DNA from: Chitinophaga pinensis
GTDB taxonomy: Bacteria > Bacteroidota > Bacteroidia > 2-12-FULL-35-15
Assembly (NCBI GenBank): GCA_945885475.1
Contig: CAMCYR010000029.1
Location: forward strand, 1-38,554
DNA length: 38,554 nucleotides
Direction: 5' to 3'
Within the stretch, counting starts at the first letter, position 1. Every line of letters starts with the position of its first letter. Below the pieces are notes generated by a model, which saw only the letters and a list, made by a program, of their open reading frames with translations, was not told where the DNA came from and did no database searches. Below are positions 24,311-32,710 of this stretch, in pieces. A program made the position numbers and the translations under genes.

Positions 24311-25555
24311 TTAATGACTTATTAAGCCCGCTTTTTCTCTGATGTTATAGTCGCGTATCAGCAATACATACAATACAACGCCTATACTATACATGCCGGA
24401 AGTTATCCAAAATATATTTACATATTCAACATCTAGATGGCGCAAGATTCCAAATCCTACAGCACTAAAATAGGCTGATCCCGACCAGATTGCGGATGTT
24501 AATGCGCTTACCATTTCTCTATTTCTCTCTCCCACATATTTCATTGTGATTTCAGAAGTCATTGGAACGGCCGCACTCATCAATGGTTGTCGGAATAAAT
24601 AAAACACTGCTGCAATGATGATCGAAATATTTAAGTGACTATAGTATTGTGTGGTAGCCATTATTATTAATGAGATGATGGCAAATGATTGCGTTGTAGG
24701 AATGGTTCTATGGTAGCCATAACGGTCTTTTAACATCGGAATGTAAATAGCAACAACTGTTACGGTAATGGAGGTAATCATATTTAATGTGGAAAACATT
24801 GCTGTACTCATATTGTGTACGTTCGAAAAAAATAAACTCATAAATGGAATTGTGAAGCCGGCTCCGATAGCGATAATCATTGTGGGAATAAGTGCTTTCA
24901 TGATAATGACCCAATCGTAGTCTTTTAAATTTGTTCTACTTTTTTTGATGACCGGAATATGCTCCTTCTTTTCCATCTTCATCACAAAATAGATCCCCGA
25001 AAAGCATAAAAGAGTAATGACGAATAGTAAATTCCGCTCCGTAAATAAGTCCGGATTTATCCCGTTAAATACTGCTACAAGAAAACTTCCAGCTATTGTA
25101 GCGATACTCCATGTTGCAAAATTAAGTGTGATCGCCATCGTTTGCTGCTCTTTTGGAGCATTACGCATAATGTAAGGCAATATAGGAATTTGAATAAATG
25201 TGTATGCTGTCCCCCATAATAAATGAGAAATAAGTAATAATGGACTTGAGTGAATCTGAACACCAATAATAATAAGAACAGCAAAAAAAGGAACACCAAT
25301 TGCTGCCACATAAAACATCGGTACAATTTTTCTTCCTTTGATATACATTCCTAAAAATACCGCTAACGCAAGCATTCCGAAGTAGCGATAGGAAGTAAAG
25401 TGAGCATATTGTGAATCGCTATATCCTTCTGATTTCATATAAAGTGGAAGAATCGCAACAAACAAAACATTGATCAACTGAACAAAAAACTCAACAGTAA
25501 TTAAGTTAAGAAGTGTTTTGTTGAGTTTGTTATATTCCTTTAAAGTGCTGATCAT
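24311..25555 (-). CDS. Major facilitator superfamily transporter
   Basis: A 414-residue inner-membrane protein with about twelve hydrophobic helices in two halves, split by a basic loop near residues 193-210 (KMEKKEHIPVIKKSRTNLKDYDW). The order and spacing fit MFS; GIYFVMKMEKKE precedes the central loop. The substrate cannot be predicted. The gene follows miaA on the same strand with a 65-base gap and no clear promoter of its own, so the two may be co-transcribed. Confidence 0.85.
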   Translation of the reverse strand: MISTLKEYNKLNKTLLNLITVEFFVQLINVLFVAILPLYMKSEGYSDSQYAHFTSYRYFGMLALAVFLGMYIKGRKIVPMFYVAAIGVPFFAVLIIIGVQIHSSPLLLISHLLWGTAYTFIQIPILPYIMRNAPKEQQTMAITLNFATWSIATIAGSFLVAVFNGINPDLFTERNLLFVITLLCFSGIYFVMKMEKKEHIPVIKKSRTNLKDYDWVIIMKALIPTMIIAIGAGFTIPFMSLFFSNVHNMSTAMFSTLNMITSITVTVVAIYIPMLKDRYGYHRTIPTTQSFAIISLIIMATTQYYSHLNISIIIAAVFYLFRQPLMSAAVPMTSEITMKYVGERNREMVSALTSAIWSGSAYFSAVGFGILRHLDVEYVNIFWITSGMYSIGVVLYVLLIRDYNIREKAGLISH

Positions 25556-25620
25556 GTTAGCTTACCACTGATGGTGTTAATAAAATTGTTTTTGCAGAAA
25601 TAGCCATCAATCACATTTAA

Positions 25621-26523
25621 CTATAATTGTGAATCTATAAATTTCAGTATTTCAGAAATTTCATTCGGTTCAAACCACTTTATTTCCTGATCTCTGCGAA
25701 ACCACGTTAGTTGACGTTTTGCAAATTTTCGTGTATTTTGTTTGATGGATTCTATCGCCGTTTTTAAATCCGTTTTATTTTCCAGATAATCAAATAATTC
25801 ATTGTAACCGACCGTTTGCAGAGCATTTAAGTGTTTTTGAGGATGAAGACTTCTTGCTTCTTCCAGCAATCCGCTTTCTATCATGTTATCTACCCGATTA
25901 TTAATTCGTGCATATAAAATATCACGTGAAGTATTCAAACCGATTTTTATGAACTTAAAATTTCGTTGTTTTATTTTGCCTTCACGTAGAATAGAGTAGG
26001 TCTTTCCTGTTGTTAAACAAACTTCTAACGCACGACTAATACGTTGTGGATTCTGGAGATCTACTTTTGAATAGTACACAGGATCAAGTTCTTTTAAAAG
26101 TGATTGCAGCGCCTCTATTCCCTTTTCTTGAAGTAATAAGTTTATCTTTTCACGAACGGAGGGATTGGCTTCCGGAAGTTCGTCAAATCCTTTGCATACC
26201 GCATCAATATAAAGTCCTGATCCACCAACAAGGACAATTGTTTTGTTTTTTAGAAAAAGAGTATCCAAAAGTGCAATAGCTTCCGTTTCATATTTTCCAA
26301 CATTTATTTCATCGTATATGGAATGTGAATCAATCATGAAATGTTGAACACCTTGCATTTCCTCCTTAGTCGGTTTTGCTGTACCAATGCTCATTTCTTT
26401 GAAGAATTGTCGCGAGTCTGCGGAGATTACTGGGCAGGATAGTTTTTTTGCAATCTGAATGCTTGCTGCTGTTTTTCCAATAGCTGTTGCACCGACGAGC
26501 ACAATTAGGGTATAATCAGACAT
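25621..26523 (-). CDS. miaA: tRNA dimethylallyltransferase MiaA
   Basis: A 300-residue protein with the P-loop GATAIGKT (residues 11-18), SADSRQFF (34-41), IGTAKPTKEEMQGVQHFMID, VLVGGSGLYIDAV, and LQNPQRISRALEVCLTTGK. It ends with FAKRQLTWFRRD. MiaA transfers a dimethylallyl group to A37 of tRNAs reading UNN codons; its substrate DMAPP is made by IspH, encoded elsewhere in this window. Length is normal. A -7 box TAAATTTG lies 19 bases before the ATG. Confidence 0.95.
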   Translation of the reverse strand: MSDYTLIVLVGATAIGKTAASIQIAKKLSCPVISADSRQFFKEMSIGTAKPTKEEMQGVQHFMIDSHSIYDEINVGKYETEAIALLDTLFLKNKTIVLVGGSGLYIDAVCKGFDELPEANPSVREKINLLLQEKGIEALQSLLKELDPVYYSKVDLQNPQRISRALEVCLTTGKTYSILREGKIKQRNFKFIKIGLNTSRDILYARINNRVDNMIESGLLEEARSLHPQKHLNALQTVGYNELFDYLENKTDLKTAIESIKQNTRKFAKRQLTWFRRDQEIKWFEPNEISEILKFIDSQL

Positions 26524-26542
26524 GTTTTGTACTTCGGATAAG

Positions 26543-26550
26543 CAAATTTA
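26543..26550 (-). promoter_or_regulatory. Candidate -7 box (TAAATTTG) of miaA
   Basis: An exact TAnnTTTG match on the minus strand, 19 bases before the ATG at 26523. No TTG at standard -33 spacing. Confidence 0.45.
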
Positions 26551-26575
26551 ATATTGGCAAATGAATAGAAGAGCA

Positions 26576-27229
26576 TTAGTGGTCTTCCTCTTCGAATCCA
26601 CCCTCTTCATGTGCATCTTCGTCATTCGCTTCATCATTGTGCTCTTCCTCTTCTGCTTCTTCTTCGCCTTCTTCTCCTTCTAATAAAGAGGTTTCATCTT
26701 CACCATGTGCATTTGCGTACGCATCGTCATCAATATGTGGTTCATCTTCGTCATCAAAATCATCATCATCAACTGCAGCAACAATAGTTGATGTTTTATG
26801 CTGTTTGGGTGCTTCTCCGACAGATTTTATACATCTTGGAAACGTTCCTTTCGGATCGTCCAATAATATTTTCAACAACTCGATCATGAATGTCCAGCTG
26901 GTTTTTGGATCATATACGTATACAAATTTTTGATGCGGGTCATCAATCAATGATGCCATTTTGCATTTATTCATTTGTTTTTTTATCGGAAGTTCTCTCC
27001 TTTTTCTTCTTTCTACTTCTAATTCATCCATTGGCTGAAGTCCGATCTCATCTCCTTTTCTCCACAGATCATCACTGATGAAAAAAGAGGCATCATGCAA
27101 ATTATCAAAACCGATTGATTGAACAATGATATTATGGAAATCCTCGAAATGCTGAGCGGATTTGATATCTATTTCGCGATATACTTCTTCGTTATCTTCA
27201 AATGTTACTCGAAAGCGATAAACAGCCAT
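26576..27229 (-). CDS. Plasmid pRiA4b ORF-3-like (IS1096 passenger-like) protein with acidic tail
   Basis: A 217-residue protein from the ATG at 27229 (MAVYRFRVTFEDNEEVYREIDI). A reading from 27298 adds 23 non-conserved residues and overlaps a -7 box, so I prefer the inner start. Residues 1-145 match the pRiA4b ORF-3 family pattern (SAQHFEDFHNIIVQSIGFDNLHDASFFIS, KFVYVYDPKTSWTFMIELL). From about residue 150 the chain becomes extremely acidic, with about 65 residues of mostly Asp, Glu, Ala and Gly. The family name comes from a plasmid and mobile-element context, but no transposase or repeats are nearby and the gene sits among housekeeping genes. Function is unknown; the tail suggests binding to basic partners or metal ions. 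Confidence 0.8.
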   Translation of the reverse strand: MAVYRFRVTFEDNEEVYREIDIKSAQHFEDFHNIIVQSIGFDNLHDASFFISDDLWRKGDEIGLQPMDELEVERRKRRELPIKKQMNKCKMASLIDDPHQKFVYVYDPKTSWTFMIELLKILLDDPKGTFPRCIKSVGEAPKQHKTSTIVAAVDDDDFDDEDEPHIDDDAYANAHGEDETSLLEGEEGEEEAEEEEHNDEANDEDAHEEGGFEEEDH

Positions 27230-27295
27230 GGTAGTAGTTCGTTTGTAAATTAATAAATGTTGACCAAGTAGTAATTGCTCCTTAGTTTCCTGTGG

Positions 27296-27303
27296 CAAAA
27301 ATA
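27296..27303 (-). promoter_or_regulatory. Candidate -7 box (TATTTTTG) of the pRiA4b ORF-3-like gene
   Basis: An exact TAnnTTTG match 66 bases before the ATG at 27229. It overlaps the first codon of the longer reading frame, which argues against that longer start. Confidence 0.45.
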
Positions 27304-27367
27304 CGAATTATTGCTTTATTTATATTAAATTTATTTTAAAAGTCGCTGACGGTGATTGAATGTAACG

Positions 27368-28795
27368 CTAAGAACTTTTTAGTCCTAGTTTTATTCCTTC
27401 TGCCATCATAAAGGCTGTCGCTTCCGAATGATTATTTTTAATAACTCCGTCTAAAATAGCTTCCCGTATTGAGTTTTTAATGATTCCTACTTCTTTTCCC
27501 GCGGGGATATTAAATGCTTTCATAATATCTTCACCGCTTATAGGTGGTTGCCAGTTTCTGATATTGTCTTTTTCTTCAACTTCTTTTAATTTTTGACGAA
27601 CTAATTCAAAGTTCTTCATGTATTTCTGAACTTTATATTCGTTTTTAGAAGTGATATCGGCTTCACATAATTTCATCAGATCATCAATGTCATCGCTAGC
27701 TTCAAATAATAATCTGCGCACTGCACTATCCGTTATATCACTTTTTGCCAACACTATTGGTCGCAAATGCAATAAAACGAGTTTCTGCACATACTTCATT
27801 TTTTCATTCAGTGGCAGCTTTAAGTTCTCAAAAATTTTAGGAACCATTCGAGAACCTCTGTCTTCATGTCCGTGAAAGGTCCAGCCATGCTCCGGCTCAA
27901 ACCGTTTTGTCGGAGGTTTTGCAATGTCGTGTAAAATTGCTGCCCAGCGCAGCCAAAGATTGTCGGTTGTTTTACAAATATTGTCAAGTACTTCTAATGT
28001 ATGGTAGAAATTATCTTTATGTGATTTACCGTTCCGCACTTCAACACCTTGCAGTGCAACCATTTCAGGAAAAATAAAATGTAATAGACCAGTATCAAAC
28101 AATAATTTGAATCCGATCGAAGGAGTTGTTGCTAGAATGATCTTATTAAGTTCATCTGTGATTCGCTCTTTTGAAATGATCTTTATTCGTTCTTTATTCT
28201 TTGCAATGCTTAATAGCGATTGTTCTTCTATTGTATAATTCAGTTGAGTCGCAAAACGTATCGCACGCATCATTCGCAAAGGATCATCTGAATAGGTAAT
28301 ATCAGGATTCAGAGGGGTACGAATAATCTTTTCTTGCATGTCTTTGATGCCACCAAACGGATCGAGCAAGTCGCCGTAGTTTTTTGAGTTGATGGCAATT
28401 GCCAGTGCATTTATCGTAAAATCTCTCCGATTCTGGTCGTCTTCTAATGTCCCGTTCTCTACAATTGGATTGCGGCTTTCGGATCGGTACGACTCCTTCC
28501 GAGCGCCAACAAATTCAATATCGTAATTTTCGTGTACGATTTGTGCTGTACCGAAATTTTTATAAACATTGACGTGAAATTTGTTTCCTAATTTTTTTGC
28601 GACTGCTGTTGCTAATTCGATACCGATCTTTCGTATTTCATTATGAGATCCTACGGCAACGATATCAATATCTTTGCAAGGACGGTTGAGCTGAAGGTCA
28701 CGAACCCAGCCGCCAATTACGTAGGCGTCAATATTCATTTCGTCAGCACATTGCGAGATGATTTTAAAAACAGGATGTGTTAATTTTGTTTTCAA
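27368..28795 (-). CDS. CCA-adding tRNA nucleotidyltransferase with HD domain
   Basis: A 475-residue protein starting with TTG at 28795. No ATG lies between it and the in-frame stop upstream, a GGAG sequence sits about 5 bases before it, and its first bases overlap the TGA of a small upstream ORF. Residues 24-33 carry the nucleotidyltransferase motif (YVIGGWVRD), and D42/D44 (CKDIDIV) form the catalytic DxD. RRDFTINALAI and DPLRMMRAIRFATQL follow. An HD domain lies at about 255-330 (FYHTLEVLDNI, WAAILHDIAKP, HGHEDRG). The enzyme adds or repairs the tRNA 3' CCA end. Poly(A) polymerase is an alternative within the family. Confidence 0.92.
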   Translation of the reverse strand: MKTKLTHPVFKIISQCADEMNIDAYVIGGWVRDLQLNRPCKDIDIVAVGSHNEIRKIGIELATAVAKKLGNKFHVNVYKNFGTAQIVHENYDIEFVGARKESYRSESRNPIVENGTLEDDQNRRDFTINALAIAINSKNYGDLLDPFGGIKDMQEKIIRTPLNPDITYSDDPLRMMRAIRFATQLNYTIEEQSLLSIAKNKERIKIISKERITDELNKIILATTPSIGFKLLFDTGLLHFIFPEMVALQGVEVRNGKSHKDNFYHTLEVLDNICKTTDNLWLRWAAILHDIAKPPTKRFEPEHGWTFHGHEDRGSRMVPKIFENLKLPLNEKMKYVQKLVLLHLRPIVLAKSDITDSAVRRLLFEASDDIDDLMKLCEADITSKNEYKVQKYMKNFELVRQKLKEVEEKDNIRNWQPPISGEDIMKAFNIPAGKEVGIIKNSIREAILDGVIKNNHSEATAFMMAEGIKLGLKSS

Positions 28796-28902
28796 TAGGC
28801 TCCGAATTGTCTCAAGTGATCATCAAAATGTTTCCATTGAAGAATGTCCCCTTCTTTTTCGGTCATTTTTTGTTTATCGTATGTGTTGTAAAAGCTTTTC
28901 AT
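28792..28902 (-). CDS. 36-residue small ORF overlapping the start of the CCA-transferase gene
   Basis: On the minus strand an ATG at 28902 opens a 36-codon frame that ends with a TGA at 28792-28794. This stop overlaps the TTG start of the CCA-transferase gene (sequence TTGA), the classic layout for translational coupling. The peptide starts MKSFYNTYDKQKMTEKEGDI and ends HLRQFGAY. It is mixed charged and aromatic, with no signal or membrane segment. It fills most of the gap between tsaC and the CCA-transferase gene. I do not recognise it; it may be a real small protein or a leader peptide. Confidence 0.5.
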   Translation of the reverse strand: MKSFYNTYDKQKMTEKEGDILQWKHFDDHLRQFGAY

Positions 28903-28948
28903 TTTTTTGAGAACTTACTATTCAGAAAATAATTAAGATTTAAATATT

Positions 28949-29512
28949 TTATTTTCTTAGGATCTTAATCTCTCCATTCATTGCAATTTTAATGATGGTG
29001 GAAGGTTTTGTATTGTTGGTTTCCTTCTGCCTTAGATTAACAATATAATCAACCTTATTCATGATGTCTAGTTTAATGTCGTTAAAAGAACTGGGTGAAG
29101 GTTCGCCACTTACATTTGCAGATGTTGAAACAATCGGTTTTCCGAATTTGTGAATCAGATTTTTGCAAAATTCATCTTTTACAATTCGTATTCCGACACT
29201 TCCATCAGCGGCAATAATATTTTCAGCTAACATTCTTCCATCCGGATAAATAAGTGTCAATGGCTCTTCTGTCGTTTCAATAAGATCCCAAGCAATTGCA
29301 GGGACTTCTTTCACATAGCGGTTGACCATTTTTTCGTCACTTACCAAAACAACCATACTTTTATATTCTGCTCTTTGCTTCAGCTTAAATATTTTATTAA
29401 CGGCTTCTTTATTCCTTGCATCGCAGCCGATGCCCCAAACAGTATCTGTCGGGTAAAGAATCATTCCTCCTTTATGCAATACGGCAAGTGCATTTTTTAT
29501 TTCTTCATCCAT
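28949..29512 (-). CDS. tsaC: L-threonylcarbamoyladenylate synthase (TsaC/Sua5/YrdC family)
   Basis: A 187-residue protein consisting of a YrdC domain: GGMILYPTDTVWGIGCDA near the N-terminus, FKLKQRAEYKSMVVLVSD, PLTLIYPDG, DGSVGIRIVKDEF and KPIVSTSANVSGEPSP. These form the ATP/threonine/bicarbonate pocket that makes threonylcarbamoyl-AMP for t6A37 modification of tRNA. It is the short form without the Sua5 C-terminal domain. It lies upstream of the small ORF and the CCA-transferase gene on the same strand; all three could share a transcript, giving a tRNA-maturation unit. Confidence 0.93.
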   Translation of the reverse strand: MDEEIKNALAVLHKGGMILYPTDTVWGIGCDARNKEAVNKIFKLKQRAEYKSMVVLVSDEKMVNRYVKEVPAIAWDLIETTEEPLTLIYPDGRMLAENIIAADGSVGIRIVKDEFCKNLIHKFGKPIVSTSANVSGEPSPSSFNDIKLDIMNKVDYIVNLRQKETNNTKPSTIIKIAMNGEIKILRK

Positions 29513-29662
29513 TTGCGGGCTGATAATGAATTTTTAATAATTTACCTCCCTCGTGTTGGCTCGGGATATCAATTCTGCGGATCTTATTCGCACAGCAACG
29601 AATATACGAATCTGTGTTTAATGATGTCCAGATTTTATTTAAAAAATGTAAACAATAATTTT

Positions 29663-30646
29663 TTACGAAATTCGGGCAATCAAGTCAGTCGTTTCAACTG
29701 AAAACCCGCACTTAAAATGTCCTTGCGGGCAGTTTTTGTGTCCGTGTAAACCACAAGGACGACAATCTAATGCTAATTTAGTTTCAATTATATGAGAATC
29801 ATCCGCAAGCGGACCAAATCCAAAAGCAGGAACAGTGGAGCAAAAAATGGCAGTTGTTCTCGCATTCATGGCAGAAGCAATGTGCATAGGTGCCGAATCA
29901 TTTACATAATTCATTTTGGCTTCCTTCATCAATGCTGCAGATTCCAAAAAGTTTAATTTTCCAGCGAGGTTAATGATGTTTTGATTCGTTGACCTGGATT
30001 TTATTTGCCCGCAAGCAATTGAATCACCCGGGGCTCCAAGTAAATAAATCATCAGGTTTTCAGGTAATTGATTACATAATTCTATCCATTTTTCTTTTGG
30101 ATATTGTTTGGTGAACCAAACAGAAGTAGGAGCGAGGCAGACATACTCCGCGTTTTTGTATTTTTTAACAGATTCGAAATTTTCTGCAGTCGGATACAAT
30201 TTAGGCCCGACAGCTTTATTATCTGTTAAGTGCTCAATCAGCTGTTGGTTGCGTTCAACTTCGTGTTTCCCATTTCCGATCTGGTGCTTGATTTTTTTTG
30301 AAAATAAAAAATAGAGTGGATTTTTATCGAATCCAATTATTTCATGAGCACCCGAAAATCCTGCAATTACTCCTGAGCTTGCAAAGCGATGGAGATCTAT
30401 TACTGAATCGTATTTTTGTGATCGTATTTCCTGTGTTAATGAAAGTAAATTTTTGACTTTGCCTTGTTTTTTATCCCAGATATAAATAGTATTGATAAAA
30501 GGGTGATCGGCAAGAAGGGCCTCGTTTCCTTTTCTTAAAACAAAGTCAATACCCGCATCAGGATAATGCAAATGTAGCTTTTCAGCAACAGCAGTTGCCA
30601 GAATAACATCACCAATAAAGGCCGTTTGAATGATTAGAAATTTCAA
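29663..30646 (-). CDS. Glycosyltransferase family 9 (ADP-heptose:LPS heptosyltransferase-like)
   Basis: A 327-residue protein starting with TTG at 30646. A stop codon (TAG) directly precedes it in frame, and KFLIIQTAFIGDVILATAVAEKL is the canonical GT9 N-terminus, so this start is firm. Other features are VIDLHRFASSGVIAGFSGA, CLAPTSVWFTKQYPKEKW, NLAGKLNFLESAALMKEAK, NDSAPMHIASAMNARTTAIF, and a Cys-rich end (LDCRPCGLHGHKNCPQGHFKCG). GT9 enzymes transfer heptose or related sugars during LPS core synthesis in the cytoplasm; the exact donor is uncertain in Bacteroidota. It lies 42 bases downstream of dapD on the same strand. Confidence 0.9.
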   Translation of the reverse strand: MKFLIIQTAFIGDVILATAVAEKLHLHYPDAGIDFVLRKGNEALLADHPFINTIYIWDKKQGKVKNLLSLTQEIRSQKYDSVIDLHRFASSGVIAGFSGAHEIIGFDKNPLYFLFSKKIKHQIGNGKHEVERNQQLIEHLTDNKAVGPKLYPTAENFESVKKYKNAEYVCLAPTSVWFTKQYPKEKWIELCNQLPENLMIYLLGAPGDSIACGQIKSRSTNQNIINLAGKLNFLESAALMKEAKMNYVNDSAPMHIASAMNARTTAIFCSTVPAFGFGPLADDSHIIETKLALDCRPCGLHGHKNCPQGHFKCGFSVETTDLIARIS

Positions 30647-30688
30647 CTATTTTAATATAAAAGACTAAAAAATATTTCGATAAATTAG

Positions 30689-31495
30689 CTATACAGCTAC
30701 ATCGTACTCTCTCAGTGCATTGTTAAGTGATGTTTTTAAGTCGGTACTTTCTTTACGTGTGCCAATGATCAATGCACATGGAACCTGAAAATCTCCAGCA
30801 GGAAATTTTTTGGTATAAGAGCCCGGTATAACAACAGAGCGGGAAGGAACAAATCCTTTGTATTCTTTCGGTTCGCTTCCTGTTACATCAATTATTTTAG
30901 TGGATTTCGTTAAGACAACATTCGCTCCTAATACAGCTTCTTTTTGGACATGAACACCTTCCACCACAATGCATCGTGAACCAATAAAACATCCGTCTTC
31001 GATAATTACCGGTGCTGCTTGAACAGGCTCCAATACTCCGCCAATACCAACACCACCACTCAAATGCACATCTTTTCCGATTTGAGCGCACGAACCAACC
31101 GTTGCCCAAGTGTCAACCATCGTTCCGCTGTCAACAAAGGCGCCAATGTTCACGTAACTCGGCATCATAATAACACCCTTAGCCAGATAAGCACCGTAAC
31201 GGGCAACCGCATTCGGAACAACACGTATTCCTAATTCAGCATAATTCGTTTTCAATTTCATTTTATCATGGTATTCAAAAATGCCCACTTCAATGGTTTC
31301 CATTTTCTGAATAGGAAAATACATAATAACCGCTTTTTTTATCCACTCATTCACTTGCCATTCTGCACCTTTTGGCTCCGCTACACGTAATTTCCCTTTA
31401 TCAAGCAATTCAATAACTTCACGAATGGTTTGTTGCGTTTTTTCATCTTTTAATAATTCCCGATTCGCCCAGGCTGTTTCAATGATATTTTCCAT
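30689..31495 (-). CDS. dapD: Tetrahydrodipicolinate N-succinyltransferase DapD
   Basis: A 268-residue protein from the ATG at 31495 (MENIIETAWANRELLKDEKT). A reading from 31534 adds 13 residues and would include the -7 box at 31522, so it is rejected. The left-handed beta-helix hexapeptide region lies at about residues 95-215: YLAKGVIMMPSYVNIGAFVDSGTMVDTWATVGSCAQIGKDVHLSGGVGIGGVLEP, then IEDGCFIGSRCIVVEGV. DapD succinylates tetrahydrodipicolinate in the lysine/diaminopimelate pathway, supplying peptidoglycan precursors. Length is normal. Confidence 0.94.
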   Translation of the reverse strand: MENIIETAWANRELLKDEKTQQTIREVIELLDKGKLRVAEPKGAEWQVNEWIKKAVIMYFPIQKMETIEVGIFEYHDKMKLKTNYAELGIRVVPNAVARYGAYLAKGVIMMPSYVNIGAFVDSGTMVDTWATVGSCAQIGKDVHLSGGVGIGGVLEPVQAAPVIIEDGCFIGSRCIVVEGVHVQKEAVLGANVVLTKSTKIIDVTGSEPKEYKGFVPSRSVVIPGSYTKKFPAGDFQVPCALIIGTRKESTDLKTSLNNALREYDVAV

Positions 31496-31521
31496 ATTGC
31501 TTCTTTTGTCTTTTGTGTTTG

Positions 31522-31529
31522 CAAATATA
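31522..31529 (-). promoter_or_regulatory. Candidate -7 box (TATATTTG) of dapD
   Basis: An exact TAnnTTTG match on the minus strand, 26 bases before the dapD ATG at 31495. No clear -33 TTG. Confidence 0.5.
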
Positions 31530-31598
31530 TTCATTTTTTAGCGTTTAATTCTTTGCGCTTAAACACAAAAAGTCACTTTAAACATGCACATTTTTTAT

Positions 31599-31606
31599 TA
31601 CTTTTG
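31599..31606 (+). promoter_or_regulatory. Candidate -7 box (TACTTTTG) of ruvX
   Basis: An exact TAnnTTTG match 4 bases before the ruvX ATG at 31611, divergent from the dapD promoter. TTT, not TTG, is found 19 bases upstream. A leaderless transcript would be expected. Confidence 0.5.
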
Positions 31607-31610
31607 TAGT

Positions 31611-32024
31611 ATGGCAAGGTTAATGGCAATTGATTATGGAAGTAAACGTGTTGGAATTGCGGTAACCGATCCGATGCAGATCATTGCTACCGGTCTGACA
31701 ACAGTTCATTCAAAGGACTTGATAGATTTCCTGAAGACATACACCAGCAAGGAAGAAGTAGAATGTATTGTTGTTGGTGAGCCCAAACAAATGAATAATG
31801 AACCTTCGGAATCTGCTCGTTTTATCGAACCGTTTGTGGTTCATTTAAAACGAACATTTCCTACAATAAAGGTAGAGCGTATGGACGAACGTTTCACCTC
31901 TAAAATGGCTTTTCAGACAATGATTGATAGCGGTTTGAAAAAAAAGGCAAGACAAAATAAAGAACTGGTAGATGAAATTAGTGCTACCATTATTTTGCAA
32001 AGTTATATGAATAAAATATTTTGA
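31611..32024 (+). CDS. ruvX: Putative pre-16S rRNA nuclease (RuvX/YqgF family)
   Basis: A 137-residue protein from the ATG at 31611. An in-frame start at 31584 would place the -7 box inside the gene. The RNase H-like fold shows MAIDYGSKRVGIAVTDPMQ at the N-terminus, the middle motif IVVGEPKQMN, ERMDERFTS and a C-terminal DEISATIILQSYM. The conserved acidic residues (Asp8, the Glu of VGEP and the Asp of VDEISA) are all present. The family processes the 5' end of pre-16S rRNA; an older link to Holliday junctions is by homology. def starts 82 bases downstream, perhaps with its own weak promoter. Confidence 0.92.
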   Translation: MARLMAIDYGSKRVGIAVTDPMQIIATGLTTVHSKDLIDFLKTYTSKEEVECIVVGEPKQMNNEPSESARFIEPFVVHLKRTFPTIKVERMDERFTSKMAFQTMIDSGLKKKARQNKELVDEISATIILQSYMNKIF

Positions 32025-32106
32025 GTAAATGATGGCGTACTTTTCTTGTTTAACAAAAGTAATTTAGCAGTATAGTTTATAACGATCAACAATAAAAAGA
32101 ATTAAA

Positions 32107-32706
32107 ATGATATTACCGATTATAGCTTATGGCGATCCCGTATTAAGAAAAGTTGGAGTAGAAATCTCAAAAGATTATCCTGGTCTGGATCAATTAATAA
32201 AAGATATGTTTGAAACAATGCGTGCATCTGCAGGTGTTGGTATAGCCGCTCCTCAGGTTGGAAAAGCTATTCGTTTGTTTCTAGTGGACACAACACCATT
32301 TGTGAATGGGGAAAGAAATGATGATGAAGAAGATGAATATTCTCCTGAAGAGCGTGAGCAGTTGGGAAATCTTTCCAAGGCATTCATTAATCCTATAATA
32401 ACTATTGAAGAAGGGGATGAATGGGTATTTAATGAAGGTTGCTTGAGCATCCCTAAAATTCGTGAGGACGTAAAACGTAAACCTAAAATTCAAATCCAGT
32501 ACTATGATACTGATTTTAATTTCATTGAAGAAACATATGAAGGCATTGCTGCTCGTGTGATCCAACATGAGTATGATCACATTGAAGGGCGACTTTTTAC
32601 CGACCGTATTAGTCCCTTGAGAAGAAGATTGTTGAAAGGCAAACTGTCTGATATATCTAAAGGAAAAGTTAATGTTTCTTATAAAATGCGTTTCCCTGGT
32701 AAATAA
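32107..32706 (+). CDS. def: Peptide deformylase
   Basis: A 199-residue protein with the three deformylase motifs: GVGIAAPQ (43-50), EGCLS (110-114, metal ligand Cys112) and HEYDH (154-158, two His ligands and the catalytic Glu). It removes the formyl group from nascent proteins and is essential in most bacteria. An acidic insert at about 65-90 makes it a little longer than E. coli Def. The lipoprotein gene starts 4 bases after its stop codon, so the two are co-transcribed. Confidence 0.95.
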   Translation: MILPIIAYGDPVLRKVGVEISKDYPGLDQLIKDMFETMRASAGVGIAAPQVGKAIRLFLVDTTPFVNGERNDDEEDEYSPEEREQLGNLSKAFINPIITIEEGDEWVFNEGCLSIPKIREDVKRKPKIQIQYYDTDFNFIEETYEGIAARVIQHEYDHIEGRLFTDRISPLRRRLLKGKLSDISKGKVNVSYKMRFPGK

Positions 32707-32710
32707 AAAG

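Noticed and set aside
26576-27229. Mobile element suggested by the pRiA4b ORF-3/IS1096 family name
   Set aside because: No transposase, terminal inverted repeats or target duplication nearby; surrounding genes are housekeeping.
31496-31534. Longer start for dapD
   Set aside because: The extra 13 residues are not family-like and the region contains an exact -7 box, so it is upstream control sequence.
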